Below are positions 1 through 6,009 of a stretch of DNA of 9,938 nucleotides, one piece after another. A program made the translations under genes and the position numbers. The notes beneath the pieces are model-generated. The model searched no databases, was not told the origin of the DNA, and was given only the letters and a program-made list of their open reading frames with translations. This DNA comes from Archaeoglobaceae archaeon. Its GTDB lineage: Archaea > Halobacteriota > Archaeoglobi > Archaeoglobales > Archaeoglobaceae. Numbering within the stretch: position 1 is the first letter of the stretch; every line of letters begins with the position of its first letter. The DNA is taken from the NCBI GenBank assembly GCA_025058955.1, contig JANXDV010000037.1, forward strand, positions 1 through 9,938, read 5' to 3'.

Positions 1-387
1 TGCTTAGGAATTGCGATCTACGAACCAAAGATCAAAGTAGGAGCTTTAGCACATGCAATGCTACCAAGATCGAATGGCTTTAAGAGTGCAAAATTTGTAG
101 ATTCAGCGATCTCGATTGCTTTAGAGTTGCTCGAGACTGCTGGTGGGAATCGAAAGAACATGATAGCAAAAGTCGCTGGAGGCGCTCAAATCTTTAAACA
201 TTTAACTCTCGAGAATTTAAAAATCGGAGACAGAAATATTGAAGTTGCAAAAAGAACCCTTTTTGAGTATGGAATAAGAATAGTCTCAGAAGATACTGGA
301 GGAAATCTTGGAAGAACTTTATACTTTTTCGTAGACGACGGAAGGTTGTTAGTTCGATATAGCAATGGCGTAGAAATATGGATCTGA
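1..387 (+). CDS. cheD: CheD chemoreceptor glutamine deamidase, 5'-truncated by the window edge
   Basis: CheD converts glutamine side chains in methyl-accepting chemotaxis proteins to glutamate in the cytoplasm and usually also binds CheC. The frame is open from base 1, so the true start lies to the left; 128 residues are visible of a family length near 160. The first visible residue is a Cys (C-L-G-I-A-I-Y) and a His follows 17 residues later (A-L-A-H-A-M-L-P), matching the spacing of the CheD catalytic Cys and His (Cys27/His44 in Thermotoga CheD, from memory). Further family signatures are AKVAGGAQIF, IGDRNIEVAKRTL, then EDTGGNLGRTLYF and a GRLLVR end. The internal ATG at 58 is not the start because the catalytic Cys and His lie before it. 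The gene ends with TGA at 385-387 and overlaps cheR by 10 bases, implying translational coupling in a che operon. Identity is secure. Confidence 0.93.
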   Translation, partial: CLGIAIYEPKIKVGALAHAMLPRSNGFKSAKFVDSAISIALELLETAGGNRKNMIAKVAGGAQIFKHLTLENLKIGDRNIEVAKRTLFEYGIRIVSEDTGGNLGRTLYFFVDDGRLLVRYSNGVEIWI

Positions 388-1154
388 GCTTTAGAGAGAT
401 CTTAAGCTACGCTTCAAAGAAGAGCGGTTTAAAACTTGATGGATACAGAGAGAGCTATCTTAGAAGAAGGATCGAGCTAAGAATGCGTATTCTCGGGCTA
501 AAGGATTTTTCAGATTATTTCAAGTTCATTAAGAACAATGAATCTGAGATCGATGAGCTTGTGAATGCAATTGCGATAAATGTAACCGAGTTCATGCGGG
601 ATCGGAGTCCTTTCGATTACTTCATGCAAAAAATTCTTCCAGAGCTTGCGAGAAAAAGAAACGGGATTTTAAGATTTTGGAGTGCTGGTTGTGCCAATGG
701 CGAGGAGCCTTACAGCATAGCCATTGCGGTGCTTGAAACACTACCAAATCGCAATTTCTCAATTTACGCAACAGACATAGATGAGGATTGTCTGAAAAAA
801 GCTTTAGAAGGAATCTATGAAAAAGAGCAGTTGAAAAATCTGTCCAAAGAGCATTTGGATAAATATTTCGAGAAAATCGGAGATAAATATCGGATAAAAG
901 ATTTTGTTAAAAGGCATGTTAGGTTCAAAAAGCACGATCTAACGTCTCAGGAGCCAATAACAAAATTTCTCGATGCAATTTTTTGCAGAAATGTTATGAT
1001 ATATTTCGATGAGAAGCAGAAGGAGAAAATTTTAGAGAATTTTTACAACGCTCTAAATTCTGGTGGTTATCTGATCGTTGGCAAGAGTGAGAGCATTCCT
1101 AAGGGGAAATTTGAATGTGTAAGTGTTTCGGAAAAGATCTATCGTAAGGTATGA
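378..1154 (+). CDS. cheR: CheR chemoreceptor glutamate methyltransferase
   Basis: CheR uses S-adenosylmethionine to methylate glutamates of chemoreceptors during adaptation. The 258-residue protein has the usual small helical N-terminal domain (about 1-75), ending in NVTEFMRD (68-75, the family N-x-T-x-F-x-R-D box), then a Rossmann methyltransferase domain. SAM-binding motif I is WSAGCANGEEPYS (101-113), the acidic strand is ATDID (131-135), and FCRNVMIYFD (202-211) and GKSES (235-239) are typical CheR motifs. No C-terminal receptor-tethering pentapeptide-binding extension or TPR is seen, and the length is slightly below the common 270-290. The ATG at 378 lies inside the end of cheD with no good Shine-Dalgarno, so initiation is probably coupled to cheD translation. 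The operon appears to end here, because the next gene has its own TATA-like element. Assignment is very sure. Confidence 0.96.
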   Translation: MDLSFREILSYASKKSGLKLDGYRESYLRRRIELRMRILGLKDFSDYFKFIKNNESEIDELVNAIAINVTEFMRDRSPFDYFMQKILPELARKRNGILRFWSAGCANGEEPYSIAIAVLETLPNRNFSIYATDIDEDCLKKALEGIYEKEQLKNLSKEHLDKYFEKIGDKYRIKDFVKRHVRFKKHDLTSQEPITKFLDAIFCRNVMIYFDEKQKEKILENFYNALNSGGYLIVGKSESIPKGKFECVSVSEKIYRKV

Positions 1155-1163
1155 TTTTTAATA
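1154..1163 (+). promoter_or_regulatory. Putative TATA box of the flippase gene
   Basis: An A/T-only run containing TTTTTAATA begins at the last base of the cheR stop codon. Its centre is about 24-26 bases before the GTG at 1182, the normal archaeal TATA-to-start-site distance, and no Shine-Dalgarno precedes that GTG. This fits a leaderless or nearly leaderless transcript separate from the che operon. It is based on spacing and composition only. Confidence 0.45.
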
Positions 1164-1181
1164 CCGAAGCATAGCAACTCT

Positions 1182-2603
1182 GTGCTCTCAAGAATTGTGT
1201 TCAAAAATGTGCTGTATAACAGCTCCTCGATCCTGATTCTGAACATAACAGGACTGATCGTAGTAATATTCTTGGCAAGAACTTTAAAGCCCGAGCTCTT
1301 TGGCTTATACTCCTTGTCTCTCTCGATCGTCTCAATTGCGATGGTATTCGCAGATCTTGGAATTAACAATGCTGCAACAAGATATGTAGCGGATGCGGTT
1401 TCAAAGAACAACTTTAGACTTGCTGGGGGGTATATTTCTTTTTTAACTAATTTTAAGATCTCTTTATCCATTCTGCTCGCGATTTTTCTGTTCCTACTCT
1501 CGGATGCGATTTCTCAGGCTTTTAATAAACCAATATCGCTTTTGCTAAAAATTCTCGCAATATATCTCATTTTTAACTCTCTTACCGCGTTATTATTGGC
1601 AATAGCGAATGCTATGAACGATTTCAAAGCAAATTTGTTGAATAATACAGTTTCAAGTATTTCAAAGGTAATATTCACTTTCTTGCTCGTTTTGATAGGC
1701 TTCTCAGTTCTTGGAGCAATCCTTGCGGTTGTTCTATCAACGATCATTGGTTTTGTCTATGCTCTTTACTACTTGTTCAAAAAATACCGCTTTTTATTGC
1801 TTGAAAAAGAAAAAATAGAAGCTAAGAGGGTTTTTAGATTTATAACTTTTACAGCGGTTCTTTCCGTTACCTGGGTTGTCTTCGCCAATGTGGACATGGT
1901 CATGATCGGCTACTTTCTAACCGCAGAAGATGTTGCATATTACAGAGCGGGTTTCAGCATAATTTCAGCTATAGCGGGTTTAATTGCGATTCCAAGCGTT
2001 TTATTGCCTGTATTTGTAAAGCTTGAAGGGGATGATCTTAATAGAGCATTTTTGCGAGCTTTTAAATATTCTTTCGCTCTTTGCACCCCTTCCGCATTGG
2101 GAACTATGCTGATCTCCGCAAATTTGATTTTTCTTGCATATGGAGAAGAATACCTTCCCGGGCTAATTGCTATGCAAATTTTGTCATTATTGCTGATCTC
2201 CCCAGCGTTTGGAATTTACGGAAGCATTTTTAGCGGAAAAGAAAAACCTGAGCTGAACTTTTATCCGCTAACCTTTTCAATGCTTCTCAACGTTGTTCTT
2301 AACTACCTCATGATACCAAAATTTGGCATCGTTGGAGCGAGCTTGGCAACTGTGATCTCGAGCATTGTTTTATGGTCTTTATTGGTATTGATCTGCCATA
2401 GGGAGTTTGGGATCAAGCCCAACTTATCGTTTCTCGCAAAACCATTATTTTCTGCAGTGGTAATGTTCTTCATAGCTTCTAATTTAAAATCGATACTTTT
2501 AATCATCCCAGTGTCGATTATTGTTTATTCTCTGGTCTTATTTCTGATCAGAGGAATTACAAAAGAGGATCTGGAGTTTATAAGGAAAATTGGGGCTTCT
2601 TAA
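1182..2603 (+). CDS. Polysaccharide/lipid-linked oligosaccharide flippase (MOP superfamily, RfbX/Wzx-like)
   Basis: This 473-residue protein is almost entirely hydrophobic, with about 12-14 predicted membrane helices, as in Wzx-type flippases that move lipid-linked sugars across the cytoplasmic membrane for surface polysaccharide or protein N-glycosylation. Family features are an N-terminal short basic segment (RIVFKN), then FLARTLKPELFGLYSL (30-45) with ADLGI (57-61); a central NVDMVMIGYFLTAEDVAYYR (236-255), typical of the second half-repeat; and PKFGIVGASLATVIS (379-393). The start is GTG at 1182; a later in-frame GTG at 1197 would cut off the conserved N-terminal basic segment. There is no Shine-Dalgarno, but a TATA-like box sits at leaderless distance. 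No glycosyltransferases are visible nearby, so the cargo cannot be named. It could be a MurJ-like or other MOP member, but an RfbX-type flippase is the best reading. Confidence 0.85.
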   Translation: MLSRIVFKNVLYNSSSILILNITGLIVVIFLARTLKPELFGLYSLSLSIVSIAMVFADLGINNAATRYVADAVSKNNFRLAGGYISFLTNFKISLSILLAIFLFLLSDAISQAFNKPISLLLKILAIYLIFNSLTALLLAIANAMNDFKANLLNNTVSSISKVIFTFLLVLIGFSVLGAILAVVLSTIIGFVYALYYLFKKYRFLLLEKEKIEAKRVFRFITFTAVLSVTWVVFANVDMVMIGYFLTAEDVAYYRAGFSIISAIAGLIAIPSVLLPVFVKLEGDDLNRAFLRAFKYSFALCTPSALGTMLISANLIFLAYGEEYLPGLIAMQILSLLLISPAFGIYGSIFSGKEKPELNFYPLTFSMLLNVVLNYLMIPKFGIVGASLATVISSIVLWSLLVLICHREFGIKPNLSFLAKPLFSAVVMFFIASNLKSILLIIPVSIIVYSLVLFLIRGITKEDLEFIRKIGAS

Positions 2604-2616
2604 TCTGTTTTCACTC

Positions 2617-2642
2617 AAAAATTTCCGCATAGTGAAATTTTT
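2617..2642. terminator. Bidirectional hairpin terminator between convergent genes
   Basis: The arms AAAAATTTC (2617-2625) and GAAATTTTT (2634-2642) are perfectly complementary over 9 bp around an 8-base loop. Each strand presents a run of five T at the 3' side of the stem. It lies in the 42-base gap between the flippase stop (2603) and the stop of the opposing pilin-like gene (2646), where both transcripts need to end. Archaeal termination mainly needs a U-tract, so the T runs may matter more than the stem. Confidence 0.6.
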
Positions 2643-2645
2643 AGC

Positions 2646-3008
2646 TCATATTAAACGTTCAAAAACGATGCTCTCACTTCGGTCTGAGAATGCACAGACA
2701 ACTCTAACTCGATCTCCAGAGCTTGCCTGGAAGCTTATGCTTTTTCCAATCTCGTTTCGATTAAAGTATCCAATTAACTGTGAATTCTTGTAGGCTCTGC
2801 AATTTTCGATTTTTTCAACCTCCCCACCAACCAATGCGATTGAAAACTCTGTTTCGGTGGATTTGGATAGGGAGAAAGCGACTAAGTGCAAACTTTTATT
2901 ACTTGCAAAACCAAAACTCATCGATGCCAATATTACAGATAGTAGTACTGTGATCGCAACTGTTAACAAAACTCCAACAACGCTGGAGACCCCATTCATT
3001 ATGCTCAT
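2646..3008 (-). CDS. Type IV pilin-like secreted/membrane-anchored protein (archaeal pilin N-terminal domain)
   Basis: This is a 120-residue protein with a very short N-terminus followed by a hydrophobic helix: GVSSVVGVLLTVAITVLLSV (6-25). It resembles the archaeal pilin N-terminal domain (DUF1628-like), whose usual core is [A/G]VSPVIGVILMVAITV. A prepilin peptidase would be expected to cut near Gly6/Val7 and leave the helix as membrane anchor or filament core. The conserved Pro is Ser here (SSVVG), and the usual charged residue before the cut site is Asn. The roughly 85-residue exposed domain is beta-rich, with two Cys (70 and 105) that could pair outside the cell. ATG 3008 has no Shine-Dalgarno. 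ATG 2999, giving 117 residues, lies about 26 bases after the centre of a TATA-like box and may be the real, leaderless start. It is last in the minus-strand cluster, 24 bases after the activator gene. It could be a solitary pilin-like membrane protein rather than a filament subunit. Confidence 0.7.
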   Translation of the reverse strand: MSIMNGVSSVVGVLLTVAITVLLSVILASMSFGFASNKSLHLVAFSLSKSTETEFSIALVGGEVEKIENCRAYKNSQLIGYFNRNEIGKSISFQASSGDRVRVVCAFSDRSESIVFERLI

Positions 3009-3020
3009 TACAACAATATG

Positions 3021-3029
3021 AATAAAAAT
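3021..3029 (-). promoter_or_regulatory. Putative TATA box for the pilin-like gene
   Basis: On the minus strand this reads ATTTTTATT, centred about 26 bases upstream of the ATG at 2999 and 17 upstream of the ATG at 3008. It lies in the short gap after the activator stop. If used, it gives the pilin-like gene its own leaderless transcript and favours the 2999 start, although read-through from the upstream cluster is also possible. Confidence 0.35.
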
Positions 3030-3032
3030 CTT

Positions 3033-3794
3033 TCACTTTGTTCCTAAAACCGCTGCTCCGAGTGCTCCAACGATCTGTGGCTCTTCAGGAACTATGACTT
3101 GAAAACCCAGCTTTTCTTCTATTGCTCTTCTGACACCCATATTCTTTGCCACCCCTCCTGTTAGCACGACTTCTCTTCTAACACCAACTCTTGCTACCAT
3201 TGCCATCAATCTGCCAGCAATTGCATCGCAAACACCAGCGATGATCTCTTCAACTTTCCTACCCGCAGAAATATAGCTAACAACTTCTGATTCTGCAAAA
3301 ACTGTGCAAGTCGAGGAGATCTTAAGCTTCTCTTTTGCTTTCAACGCAAGCTCTCCAACTTGCTCAATTTTTAATCCAAGAGCGTTTGCCATAACTTCTA
3401 TAAACCTACCAGTTCCAGCAGCACATTTGTCGTTCATGACAAAATCCAATACTTTGCCGTTTTCAACCGCTATCACTTTACTGTCCTGTCCACCAATGTC
3501 GATCACAGTTCTCGCTTCTGGGATCAAAAAAGTTGCTCCAATTGCATGGCAAGTGATCTCCGTTATCTTCTTATCCGCAAAATCAACTCTCGCTCTTCCA
3601 TAGCCAGTTGCAACAATTCTGTCGATCTCTTCCCTTTTCAAGCCTGAAAGTTTAAGGGTTTCTTCAAAGATCTCCTTTGCCGATTCCTCAAGATCTGGCT
3701 TGACTTTCAGAATTCTATATGCCAAGATCTTGTGGTCTTGAAGGATCACGCATTTAGCTGTTATCGAACCTATGTCAATTCCAGCAGAGATCAT
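3033..3794 (-). CDS. HgdC-like ATP-dependent activator of 2-hydroxyacyl-CoA dehydratase / BCR-type enzymes (ASKHA family)
   Basis: In this family a homodimer with one bridging [4Fe-4S] cluster couples ATP hydrolysis to injection of a very low-potential electron into a dehydratase or benzoyl-CoA-reductase-type partner. The 253 residues match the single-domain activator size (about 27 kDa). Visible ASKHA motifs are GIDIGSITAK (5-14, phosphate 1), DIGGQDSK (99-106, phosphate 2) and LTGGVAKN (211-218, adenosine). The two conserved cluster ligands are Cys124 in NDKCAAGTGRF and Cys163 in SSTCTVFAESE; the 39-residue spacing equals that of Cys127/Cys166 in the Acidaminococcus activator (from memory). 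The ATG shares an ATGA overlap with the stop of the upstream subunit gene, so the two are translationally coupled. A single activator, not an A/D pair, argues for dehydratase-type or double-cubane-type chemistry rather than a four-subunit benzoyl-CoA reductase. It is an intact gene, and the family call is sure. Confidence 0.93.
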   Translation of the reverse strand: MISAGIDIGSITAKCVILQDHKILAYRILKVKPDLEESAKEIFEETLKLSGLKREEIDRIVATGYGRARVDFADKKITEITCHAIGATFLIPEARTVIDIGGQDSKVIAVENGKVLDFVMNDKCAAGTGRFIEVMANALGLKIEQVGELALKAKEKLKISSTCTVFAESEVVSYISAGRKVEEIIAGVCDAIAGRLMAMVARVGVRREVVLTGGVAKNMGVRRAIEEKLGFQVIVPEEPQIVGALGAAVLGTK

Positions 3795-4957
3795 AGCATT
3801 TCCAAGAACGCTTCAAGCCTTGTAACGACCTGGGCTTCACTAAAAATTCTTTCGTCAACCATGTCCGCTTCAATTATAACCGTTGGAACGCTTAATTTCT
3901 TCTGGATCTCGTATTGTCCAAAGGAGTATGGCTTACAGCTTCTGTTCGAGTGCATGACAACACCATCAACGTCGTAGAGATCTATTAGCCTGTTTATGAT
4001 CTCTGCGGTTCTATCCATTCCGATGTTCAAATAAGAGAGTGTATAAACTTCCGCCATGCTCGAAATTATATCAGTGCTCTTTAGCTCTCCGAAACCTGTC
4101 CATGCGTTCGTGTATGTATCTGCGACAAGGCAAGCATTTTTGCTCTCAAAAAATTCTCCGAGCCATCTAAGACGATACCACACTGGAATGTTATCCCATA
4201 GAAGTCTTATTTCCTCCTTTTCGATTGCTGAAATCCCATTTTTTATTCTCTCTTCAAGTTCCTTTTTCATGTCTATGTAGAAATTAACCGCATGCTCAGT
4301 TCCACGAAGACAGACAATTGGAGCCATATTCACGAATGCATCGAAGCAATTCATTGGAGAAGGCTTATTTCGAGCGGTTAGAAGACATTGAGAATAAAGA
4401 GATACACCTTCGATCGATTTTGAGATGACTTCTTTGAGTCTTCTTTCCTCAAGCTCTCTTCCCGTTATTTTTTCAGAAAATTTTATAAAATCATATAATT
4501 GTTCTTCCACATACCTCAAATGACTCTCTTTTAGCTCCTTCCTAATGAAAGGTGTATCGAGAATGAAGAGCGGAACTTTGAAAATTCTGCTTAGCACCTC
4601 ATACCATTTCACCACGGTATTGCAGATGTTGTTGCATGCAAACAAGAAGGTTGGCTTTGGCAAGCCACCAATTGGGCTTGTGCCAGCGAAAACACAACCA
4701 AGATCGCATCTTGCATAGGAGCAAAGATCCCTTGAGAAACCATTTCTTTCAGCGAAATCGGAATAATAGCTTCCGAGCTTGGTTGCACCGATCAATGCAC
4801 CATGGTTCTCGGGATAAACTGGATATATATCCATTGCATATAGCAACTCAACAGGTGCTCCGCTTGTGATCCAAGCGTTGAATTCCGCTTGATGTCCTTG
4901 CATGTAGTAGCCTGCCATCAATTCTCTCATTCTCTCTGAGCTTTGAAGCTTTCTCAT
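3791..4957 (-). CDS. 2-hydroxyacyl-CoA dehydratase / BcrB-like iron-sulfur subunit (HGD-D superfamily), large partner
   Basis: This 388-residue HGD-D superfamily protein is a subunit of the oxygen-sensitive cytoplasmic enzyme powered by the adjacent activator. The N-terminal GAPVELLYAMDIYPVYPENH (33-52) is the characteristic substrate-side segment, closest in my judgement to BcrB/BzdO-like members. Cys-containing stretches likely to hold the cluster are CSYARCDLGC (Cys79, Cys84, Cys88), CNNIC (Cys108, Cys112) and HSNRSCKPYSFGQYE (Cys341). The protein contains ten Cys in all, and which of them are ligands cannot be settled by eye. The ATG at 4957 overlaps the preceding subunit's stop (ATGA) and has an excellent Shine-Dalgarno, GAGGTGA, six bases away after TAGA-type spacing. 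The ATGA overlap with the activator follows at the other end. The substrate is unknown: a 2-hydroxyacyl-CoA, an aromatic acyl-CoA, or a small molecule as for double-cubane proteins are all possible. Confidence 0.88.
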   Translation of the reverse strand: MRKLQSSERMRELMAGYYMQGHQAEFNAWITSGAPVELLYAMDIYPVYPENHGALIGATKLGSYYSDFAERNGFSRDLCSYARCDLGCVFAGTSPIGGLPKPTFLFACNNICNTVVKWYEVLSRIFKVPLFILDTPFIRKELKESHLRYVEEQLYDFIKFSEKITGRELEERRLKEVISKSIEGVSLYSQCLLTARNKPSPMNCFDAFVNMAPIVCLRGTEHAVNFYIDMKKELEERIKNGISAIEKEEIRLLWDNIPVWYRLRWLGEFFESKNACLVADTYTNAWTGFGELKSTDIISSMAEVYTLSYLNIGMDRTAEIINRLIDLYDVDGVVMHSNRSCKPYSFGQYEIQKKLSVPTVIIEADMVDERIFSEAQVVTRLEAFLEML

Positions 4958-6000
4958 TCTATCACCTCTTTCAACGCTTCAATCCTCGTCCTTATCTGCT
5001 CAAGCGATACCACAGGAAATTCAAGCTCGATCAGTGCAACTTTCTTTCCCATCTTTTCCAATTTCTCCTTTAGCTGTGGATAATCAAAGAAATGTGGCTC
5101 ACAGAATTTCACAAGCAAAAAAACAACCGCATCGCAATCTTCAGCCAATTTCAGAACATAATTGAATCTCCCATCTCCCGGATAGTGCTTGGTAGGACAT
5201 GGCGCTCTGTAGAAGTATTTTTCAGCTATATATCTCAAAGCGCTCTCTAAATCCTTTGGTTCAAATTCAGGATAGCTAAACTCGAAGAATCTGCTACCAG
5301 TGCAAATGTCATCCTTCAAAGAAAATCCTGCTTCTTTAAAAAGATCGTAAACTTTAATGTAAGGGCAAACGCTACCAGTGATCAAAACCTTTGGCTTTTC
5401 CTCTTTTTTTGCGAATTTTAGCTTTTCATCTACAAGCTTTATCGCAGATCTCACATCGATCTGCTGAACCTTTATCGCGGTTTCATAGTCTGGAGAAATA
5501 GAAAATAGTTTTTTTAGCTTCTCTTCAAGCTCTCTGTAAAGCTTAAGGCTCTCCATTAGCCTTTCAAAGCTAACTTCTCCACCCCAACTCTCAAGCACTT
5601 TAACAAAGTCCTTAAGCTCTTTCACGTAGTATTCAACATTTCCGATCTTCGTGGGAAATTCTATGTTGTGAACCCTTTTTCCAACAAACTCGAAGATGTC
5701 TGTTAGCCTCATCAGCGTATCACAGGATCTTGTGAAGACAAAAGCAAAGAAATCGTCTTGTAAAGCACACTCAAGAGCTCCTCTTGCCTGTGAGCATGAA
5801 TAACTCTGAATGAACGCTGAAGCTCTCTCGATTGGCTTATCTGTTGCAAAAACACGGAAAGGCAAGAATCCTGCGGAGTGAATGATCTCCTTTGGAGTAT
5901 AATTGCAGAGATATCCGACCTTCACAACTTCAAAAAATTTGGAGAATTTAAAAAATTTTTCCACTTCAAGAGCATCTCCAAGTTTTAATTTACTTACCAA
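4954..6000 (-). CDS. 2-hydroxyacyl-CoA dehydratase / BcrC-like iron-sulfur subunit (HGD-D superfamily), small partner
   Basis: This is a 348-residue HGD-D protein, the probable partner of the following large subunit. VGYLCNYTPKEIIHSAGFLP (28-47) is the standard N-terminal family segment. Cluster-type Cys occur in QSYSCSQARGALE (Cys69), RSCDTLMR (Cys93) and KFCEPHFFDYPQLKEKL (Cys300); three such positions are typical of HgdB/BcrC-like subunits holding one [4Fe-4S]. The start is unsure. The frame opens with TTG at 6000, which has no Shine-Dalgarno and lies only nine bases after the sensor stop. A GTG at 5964 (codon 13) has GGAGAT nine bases before it and would give a 336-residue protein that still contains the whole family domain. 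The N-terminus is unusually rich in Phe and Lys (KFFKFSKFFEVVK). The gene is in the same reading frame as the sensor gene upstream. Function is sure at family level; the substrate is unknown. Confidence 0.88.
   Translation of the reverse strand: MVSKLKLGDALEVEKFFKFSKFFEVVKVGYLCNYTPKEIIHSAGFLPFRVFATDKPIERASAFIQSYSCSQARGALECALQDDFFAFVFTRSCDTLMRLTDIFEFVGKRVHNIEFPTKIGNVEYYVKELKDFVKVLESWGGEVSFERLMESLKLYRELEEKLKKLFSISPDYETAIKVQQIDVRSAIKLVDEKLKFAKKEEKPKVLITGSVCPYIKVYDLFKEAGFSLKDDICTGSRFFEFSYPEFEPKDLESALRYIAEKYFYRAPCPTKHYPGDGRFNYVLKLAEDCDAVVFLLVKFCEPHFFDYPQLKEKLEKMGKKVALIELEFPVVSLEQIRTRIEALKEVIE
4962..4968 (-). promoter_or_regulatory. Strong Shine-Dalgarno of the large HGD-D subunit
   Basis: The minus strand reads GAGGTGA four to five bases before the ATG at 4957, a near-perfect match to the archaeal anti-Shine-Dalgarno. 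It lies inside the 3' end of the upstream subunit gene, so ribosomes can re-initiate at the ATGA overlap at a high rate. This supports the chosen start and balanced synthesis of the two subunits. Confidence 0.75.
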
Positions 6001-6009
6001 TTTAGATTT

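Noticed and set aside
58..387. Starting cheD at the ATG at 58
   Set aside because: The same frame is open to base 1 and contains the catalytic Cys and His before this ATG, so the gene is truncated by the window and not short.
1139..1471. Open frame on the minus strand (110 residues) opposite the cheR end and flippase start
   Set aside because: It lies antisense to two well-supported genes, has no recognisable domain or ribosome binding site, and is explained as a shadow of the flippase frame.
3304..3603. Open frame on the plus strand (99 residues) opposite the activator gene
   Set aside because: The opposite strand encodes an intact ASKHA activator with all motifs. This frame is rich in Ser and Phe, as expected from the complement of Glu/Lys codons.
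3033..6000. A complete class I benzoyl-CoA reductase operon (BcrABCD type)
   Set aside because: Only one activator-type subunit is present instead of two, and no ferredoxin, ligase or ring-cleavage genes are nearby. The substrate is left open.
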